Of a stretch of 64,000 nucleotides of DNA, positions 28,601 through 37,600 are shown piece after piece. The stretch's first letter is position 1, and every line of letters begins with the position of its first letter. A program made the position numbers and the translations under genes. The notes under the pieces were generated by a model. That model had not been told where the DNA came from and ran no database searches. It worked only from the letters and a program-made list of their open reading frames with translations. This stretch comes from Trichoplax sp. H2 (taxonomy: Eukaryota > Placozoa > Uniplacotomia > Trichoplacea). The stretch lies in the NCBI GenBank assembly GCA_003344405.1, contig NOWV01000002.1:1116001-1180000 (forward strand), read 5' to 3'.

Positions 28601-31600
28601 TATTTATATACTAGTTCTACAGATTAATCAATTAGCCGGAAGCCAGGCAAGCTCCGATTTCCAATTTCCTACCAACAATACCAACGATGTTGATATGGCA
28701 TACGACAATATTGCGGTCAGGGTGAACTTACCAAAGCAAATAATTCAGGATAATAAGGGTAATTACTCAGCTAAGAATTAAAATATGGTAAATTATATGC
28801 CGATTTTTAGTATTAAATTTAAAGTAGATTTAGCTATACATTCTAGTCATGAAAATTGACTATTATATGGGCCTTTTATACCTTCATTTATTATAAACAA
28901 AATTAATGTAGGCTTCAGTTTAATGTGTATTTTGTAGTTTAATCCATTGAGTTTATTAAAATCATTATCATATGTTTCAAATCAGTTTCCTAAATCATAC
29001 AGTTAATTATGCTAAATTACTATTGATTTATTATTTGTTTAATGTAGTTAACAAAGCCGTCAGTATCGTCTTTAACACGCTTGCAGAAATTTTACCCTCA
29101 GCGGGGCTAAATAGAAGGTGAGAATTTCAAATTATTCATACTCAATCATCATGTTCAAATATATTTCATAGATCGTTGAGTCTGAAATGAGTTAAAATGA
29201 TGACAGTCGATAGTGTTCAATTAGTAATATTCGAAACTTCGTTGGAGCAATTTCTTAGTCTTGTTGATAAAAATTAAGCTTATGATAACAACGCTATTTT
29301 GTTACAGCAACGATGGCAATGCTACAGCAGTAATCAATTCTAAGGTTTTCTCCATGTCGATATATCCCAAGTTGCAGAAAAGATTTGCTCGTTCATTCTT
29401 ATTGCTCTTCAACAATAACCAACAAGTAAAGTATTCAGTTTTAATGGTATTGATTAATTAGTGTCTTCGATATCTAGAATTTATTATAAGTGCTTGTATA
29501 AATGCAGCATAGCTGTTCTTGCGACGTGATGATGATTTTATTTATTTACTAGTTAAGATAAAATATTAAGTAACGGATGAAGAATCATAATTTAATTAGG
29601 AGTATTAACCGGTTTTGATTTGTTTTTTGGGATGTAAATATCAAGCATTATATAATTCTGTTAATTCCGTTTTAAATTTGCAGGTTAATACATCTAGCAA
29701 TAACTCCAGGATAAGAAATCTCTGTAGCTTTTGGGATTTTACATCAGAGTAAATCTCTTTCTATCTAGATTATATGAAATTGCTATGCTTAGATGTTACC
29801 TATAACTGAAAATTTAAGTAAAGATTGGTACATGATTGTTTTAATTACTCTGTAAGATTATTAAAAGGCCTGAGTATTTCGTATTGCCAAGATAAAGCGT
29901 ATCCGCACTGAGTGCTGCTATTTTTTGAATGTGCCTTGATCTTTTATATGTAATTGAGACTTGACTTTTAGATCTCTACTAAAGTTACTGTATTATTAAT
30001 TCATTAGTTCACAATTAGTTCAACATTTGTTTTTTAGTAATACTGATAAATATCTACTTAATATAGCTGTTTCATCCCTTTATATGTAATTGAAGATTTG
30101 AGTATTTAGTGTATGAAGAATACAGTAATAGATCTTCACTAAAGTTACCATTTTATTAATTTATTAGTTTGCAACTAGTTCAATGTATATTTTTAGTAGT
30201 ACTAATAAATGTCTACTTAATATAGCTCTTTTATTAGATGAAGTATTATCATTCTCTATACTTAATCGAAGATTTAATTTTTGGGCATTATCGATGATTA
30301 ATGAACTCTACTAGAAAAATAGGGATTTTTTTGTTTTAATCTTTATTAATTAAAGAGTCGACCCTCTGTATAACCAACGAGAAGCACTATTTAAATTAAT
30401 ATTTCATTAATTTAATTAAATGAATTAGAACTGGCGGATGGTCAGATTCAGGATGCAAAGTTGGTTCAGAATCCAATGCGTTACAAACTGCGTGTTACTG
30501 TGATCATTTAACTACGTTTGCTACATTACTACGAAGAACCGAAGAAGAGGTAAGTAACACAATATCCGTAACATAATGAATCACACAGCATCTGAGATTA
30601 AGTATGCTATGAATTTATGTTATTTCCTGATGTTTATCCGCAGTATACTATAATTCGATGAAACTGCTGCTACTATCAAGCGCATTATTACGTATAATAA
30701 TTCGAATTTGGAATTTAGACGTAGCATGAAAATATTGAACGATAAACGCTTATCTTCAAATCATTGACATTAGCTAAATTAACTGTAGTTATAATTATAA
30801 TTTAGATTCAATTGGACTCCATCAAATGGAAGCTATCAATTCTTACTGAAATCTATAGTAGATTAGGATCAAATTAGATTACTACAGCTATTAAGTTGAT
30901 TCTATTTCGTGTTTACCAGAGATAAACATTTACAATAAGAACATTGCTATTGCTCAATCAGTCATAATCTGTACGTGAATTATGCCAAATTAATATTTAT
31001 TAAGTTGTAATAAACAATCCTTGGATCAAGAAATTCTACCAAAACTCGTGACGCTCGTATATGGCATAATTTAAAATTTCTTTCTCGAATACTTAGATAG
31101 CTCCAGGACACAGACTTGCGTTAGAAATAATTACTTTTGTTGGTTGCGGTTTATCGGCTCTTGGACTTTTAATCACCATTATTGTCTTTGCTGTTTTATG
31201 GAGGTAAGTCTTCATTAGGTACAGGTGCTGTACCTTAAATATTAAATTAGACATAATACGTAATTATGTCAAGCAGAGAATTTATTAATATCAAAAAATG
31301 CAAGAGCAAAATTATTTTAGTTGGAGATACTCTTTTCTATCCTTCGGATTATTTCTTCATGGTATTATATTTATTATTTTTTTTTTCACTCGATAGATTC
31401 CTTAATAATACCAAGAATGTCATTAGTATGAACCTTTTTGTATGTCTACTTGTCGCGAATTTATTAATTCTCTTTGGTTTACCAAGAACAGAAATTAAGG
31501 TGCTAATTCGTATTATGTAATCATATTTCTAAAAATTAGATTGTTTGATTGTGGTGGCAAGGTTAGTTTAATGCCAACAAAATAAGATTTAATCACCAAA

Positions 31601-34600
31601 TATACTAACGTCTCTTGCAGCCATTGTGTGCAGTGATAGCTGCAGCTTTACACTACACTTTATTAGCCTCGTTTTTTTGGATGTTACATGAAGGAATTTT
31701 CATGTATTTAATGTTGGTCAAAGTCTTTGATGTTAGTAATAAGGTGGCATGGTATTTTATAACCGCTTACCGTAAGTTGGAACCTTTTATTTATCCAGTA
31801 TACTTTTTGGCTGTTTATACTTGTTAAGCAATCATTTTACAGATAAGATGGTGAATTAATATTATAACATGCTAGACCTAAAAATATTAATCTTCTCTTT
31901 CCTAATTTTAAACAATACCATTGTAAATGTTTTTACAAAAACTAGTTATACCTGCCTTGATTGTTGGAATAACTGCTGGTGTGACGATAAGTAATCTTGG
32001 GCTCGACGGATACCTAAATGATTATGCGTAAATTTTGGATAACTATTGAATCAAGTCGTAGAAATAATAACCAATAGAATTATAATATTTAATATACCTT
32101 TAATACGGCTCTCATGAATAAGATACTTACGTAAAGAAATTAATATTGATTGGATGCTTAAATTTTTAAAGGTGTTGGCTTGAAAACGAACCCCCAATCT
32201 TTTTGGCTTTTATTGTTCCAATGTTAATACTAGTCGTGGTAATTTGCTATATAAGCTTATTAGATTAATGAATTAATCTGCCTTAAAGAACTTTTATTAT
32301 CCATGAGACTTATCTGTTTAATATTACTACGATTACTCAAACAACTATTATATATAGATATAAAATCTTTTAAAATACTAATTAACCTATGATGAATTTT
32401 ATAGGTCAATTGCGTCTTATTTGGTATCGCTCTCAAAGCAATGCTGAATACGCAAAAGATAAATCAGCGCAAAGATGACGAGCAATTCCTAAAATTAAAG
32501 TAAGCATTCTATACTGATGAGTTGAGTGCGGGAAAGACATAAATTAATTTACGTATAACCTAATTACTGGATGTCTATAGCGGTTGTATGCACAATTTGG
32601 TATCATGGTTTAGCGAATTTGATTCATAAGTTTAATTGCTTATTATGCTAACAGGGCAGGCTTGCGAGCAGCAATAGTTTTATTGCCGTTATTAGGTGTT
32701 GGATGGATTTTGGGTGCAGTTATCATTGCTACTGATAACATAGTCTTCCAGTATCTCTTTGCGATCGTAAATTCTTTGCAAGTAAGTAAAGTATTTGATA
32801 TGCCAATATAAAATTTCCAGATCGAAGCCAAATAGTTAGTTACTCGCAAAACTGTGAAATTAGTATGGATAATAATAGATAATAGTTTCACTTTATATTG
32901 AAAAAATTAGAGATCTGATTATTACTTAGCTACATTAGCTATGATGCGGGCTTAACAATCACCATTACAACCTCCTATTACGATTTTTAGCAAATAGGAA
33001 TAAAGTCGTAAAAAGAGCTATAATACGTTACTTATTACTTATCATTGCTACTGTTGTAATCAAGTGATAATAACAGAATATTAACTACATTATCCGATGC
33101 GATATTCTCTAATTTTGAAAATTAACTTCAATATGTAGGGATTCGTTATCTTAATATTCCAATGTCTCAAAAATCGCCAGGTTTGATATGATTGTCGCAA
33201 TAAAATAGTGTTAGTATTGAGAATAGTTTAAAAGATGCGAAATTTGCCTTCATCAAGGTTTTGCAAGCCTATCGATCGATGATGAAAAAGAGGACAAGGC
33301 GCGAGTCAGCTTCATCATCTACGGGCCGCTCAAGAACCAAAAGAATGTTGTCTAGGTAATTTGATGAATTGGATGGTTCATGATTTATGTTGATTTGCAG
33401 TACTATATCATCAACAGGTATTTGATCTATTTACTATCAATCTAATATTTTAGTTGGACTACCGGTAGTCGATCGACAATTTCGACTGGGCTATCTTCGG
33501 AAGATAATTCTGCTGCTTCGAAATTAAGATGGAAGATAAGTATTGGCGAAGTTCTGGCAGGCAACAAAGCAAATGTAATAATTTTGAGATGTGTTTGGCA
33601 ATTTAAATAATTGTGCAAAACTTGACATTGAGAGTACTACCGGTACTTACTCATTATCTCAAACGTTTTATCGCCTTTTAACTATATGATTTATTCGTTT
33701 GTGTTGCATAATTGCACCAGAGTATTTGCTAATACATTAGCAAATCGTGAAGCTGGTATGACTAATGTTATATTAACCAAGAATTAAAGCTGGCACGATA
33801 TAACCAATCGCTTATTGCTGATTTTCAATACCTAATTTATCGAAATTTTCTGATTTTGCAGAAGGTTCGAGGCAGTAAACCTACTGAATTAGTACAAAAG
33901 AACGTCAGATTTATCGTTGAAGAAAAGGTAAATGTTTACTAAGTCAAGAATGTATAGAAGAGATTTATATCAGTTACAGAAAGAGCTGTATAATATTTTT
34001 CAGATTGACTGACTTGTCGCTAGTATTTCTATATAATTAGATATTTATTTTAGCTTGTTATAGCCATTATCAAGCTAGAATTGTTAGCGCTTTTAGCCTA
34101 TATCGAACTAAAATATATCTATTATATTTAAAGTTAGATACCTGTAGTTCAATTATAATACATTTTTTATATCACCTATTAGGAAATGCCAAGTACCATG
34201 ATTAGCAATCAGAATGAAAGTACCAGTATCGTTGATCATGATCAGGTAAGCTAATAGCTCTAATAATATAATTATGGTCATTATAATACATTTTTTACAT
34301 CACCTATTAGGAAATGCCAAGTACCGAGATTAGCAATCGGAATGAAAGTACCAGTATCGTTGATCATGATCAGGTAAGCTTATAGCTCTAATAATATAAT
34401 TATGGTCATTTAACACCTTTAAGTAATATACTTAGTATCGGATATGCAAAAATTGGATAAATTATAGTTGACTCATTTTGGTACACTATTTTATGATATG
34501 TAGTTATTGAATTCAAGCGTAAATCAAGATAGCGTTGAAGACTCTATGCCACTCCAAAGTAATCTAGATCTTGATATGATTTATAAATTTATCTTACCGA

Positions 34601-37600
34601 TTATATTCTGTATTATGGCGACCAATTAACATACATATACGCATACATATAAGATTCATTGTCAAGTGATGAAGAAAAACATATTTCTACTATGGAATTG
34701 CATGCTACTCCCCATGACGTAAGTGTTGTAGAGTGTTTGGAAAAATCTGCAATAATAATATTGCCCAAGTATACTATTGCTAAATATTTATACATTAATT
34801 TGACTTTATTTCTTAAATTATAGTCAGAATTGAATTCTGTCCACGAGATTGATTGTAATGAGTTACAAGGTAAATAATCACAACGTATATGTTTTATTAC
34901 GATACTAATTTAATTCTATTGTATAGAAAGCAATAATTCTAATGTATAGAAAGCCATGATATTGATGGTTCTGATTTTGATTATAGATTTAATTTTACAA
35001 GATGAAAGAAACAATCAGCTAAATGTAAATTCTGATGAACATGAGGTACGTTTGGATTGGTATAAAAATATCACAAAGCTACCTCCTTTAGTGGAGAATA
35101 CTGCAAGTATTGCATTATTGCATGTATGAATTAGAGTAGCACCGATACCGATACATGTGCTACAGAAGGTGTTAACGATCTATTACATATGCAAGCTTAT
35201 AATTGAAATTATTCATACACTAAACGAATATATTTAAATTGAGATGATTTGTAATGTAGAAAATTTCTTCTAATCAAGCATTCCATCACTGCATGTATGA
35301 ATTAAAGTATTACTACTGATATAAGTACTGTAGAATGCGTTTACAATTTATTACATATAGAAATGTGTAATTAGAATTACTCATACAGTAAATGAATACA
35401 TTTATATTTAGATTATTTGTAGTGTAGAAAATTCCTTTTGATCTGAGTAGACATTAAATACGATATAAATTAGAAATAGACTTGGTACAGTAAGACTGAC
35501 GTAGCATACATAAGTATGAAGAGTTATCGCTGAGTGGATATAAAAGTGAATTACATCTCTACTTGTAGATGTAATGCGTCATGTAGTAACACCATTTTCG
35601 ATTCGAGCATGGTAAATCTAGATAGAGCTAAAAGTATTTAGCTCTAGAAATCAAAATTTTACTTCCATGGTCAATCGTACAGAAAGATCATTGAGTAAAC
35701 GTGCTTTATTAAGGCTTGTAATTGATTATTACAATGATATATACTTTTTAAAATGTTGAATTTACCTATTTTAGGTGACAATCAAAAAGGATTATTCAAT
35801 TTTGCTCGGAGAAGGTAGCTCTAATAAGTTTTTTATTAATTATATCAATTACAAATTGAACCATTTTCAACTACCCCTGCGCTCTTCTATTTAAGCGTAA
35901 GCATACTAATTGTTGATCTACCATTGATCCTATTTTAGCGCCACCTTTAATTACATTCCAAGCATACTGGGCAACAATTTTTGCTAGAAAGAGTCATACA
36001 GTAATCTATTTATGTCCACCCGACTGTACAGCTATCGAATTATGGAAAGAAATGGAATTGCAGAAAAGTGGAGATTTAATGATTCAGCTAGTATCTGCCT
36101 TAAATCTAAACTGCTATTCGATATATGATGTTCGAATTTCGTTAGCTAATCAATCTGTAGTACACCAAGTCAAGATATTCCAGTCAGCTGGATGGTCAAC
36201 TGCAGAAAATTACAATCTTGCCGATGTCCATTCTGCTTTTGAATTTCTTCGCCAATCGTGGTTGGACTATGCTTCTTATGCAGACTCGAAAAAGCCACTT
36301 TTAATTACTAGCAGGTTGATAAATTATTCATTTTCGATATACTTGTTACTCTTGGACCGTGTTGCTTTACCTACTAATTGTACTTGATCAATTGTACCAA
36401 CGGTATAAAAACAAGACGAGCAATGATAGATTCCTATCTCCTTCTCTTTACTTATTAAAGCGCTGGAATTAATTCAACTGCTTCCTATATTGCCGCTTCT
36501 GCCGTATATTCCAGAATAGTATCCAAGCGTAATGTTAACGTCCAGAAAATCATCTCCCAGCTCTATAGACATGAAGTTTATGCTGATGTTCCATCGGTAA
36601 GATTAAGCATTAGCTCATTTATTTTTGAACTTGATTTGATTTGTTTTAACAATTTACTGTCCGTCCGCTTGGCTATAGGATCACATAAATAAGTGTTGGC
36701 TTTGTGTTTAATTAAAATTTGTGTAGGAATATTATAACTTTGCCAAGAAAGTTATCAACATAGCACTAGAATATAACGTTGACGATATTAGTGAAGAATG
36801 CTTATCCAAAATTATTGACCAGCGAACGGAAACAGATGCAGTTACTGGCCGTAGCTTGGCTCATGAAGAACATTCGGTAGAGTAACTTTCATTCATGTGC
36901 TGCTAATGTAACATACGTGTATATATACGGTAGAAAATAAAAATATTCAGATAACTTTAGATTGTTGGTATTACGATTATTTGACTGCTGTATACAGTAA
37001 AGTACTAATTTTCATCATTCGTTGCTTTACCGATGCTAGAAATTAAACTCTACGTTGGTTGATTTAGCAATTGATGAAGGTATTAATATGACAAGTTTAA
37101 CTATTGTATCGATAGTGTATATCCTTACCCTAACAGGATTAAAAAATAATAGAGTTTCGTAATACGTAGGATGCTTTATGCGATTCATATCTTTCCTATT
37201 TTTGACACTTACTACAGCAAGTGCAACTGTTGCTAAAGACAATCATGAAACCGGTCTTCAAATTGTTAAAGTTAGTATCGACCTATCCAATGGATATTAA
37301 TTAATAAAGTTATTAATTTTAGAGCTAAACAGTCCAGTGTCATCGATTCGTAATATTTGTGAAGGATCATTTTTTGGATAGTATAATAATGAGCAGCTAA
37401 TATTATCTTGATGTAATTAACGCAATCTATATGGGCATGCTGGACAAATGGAGTAATTAGATCAAAATTTTTTATCCAATACTATGTCTATTTATATTGC
37501 TAGGGCTACTTAAAGGGTGACAGATTCCTTCCGTATCATATGCAACAAGATACAACGATTAAAGGAAAATTATGGGGCTGGATGACAAAAAATAAATGTA

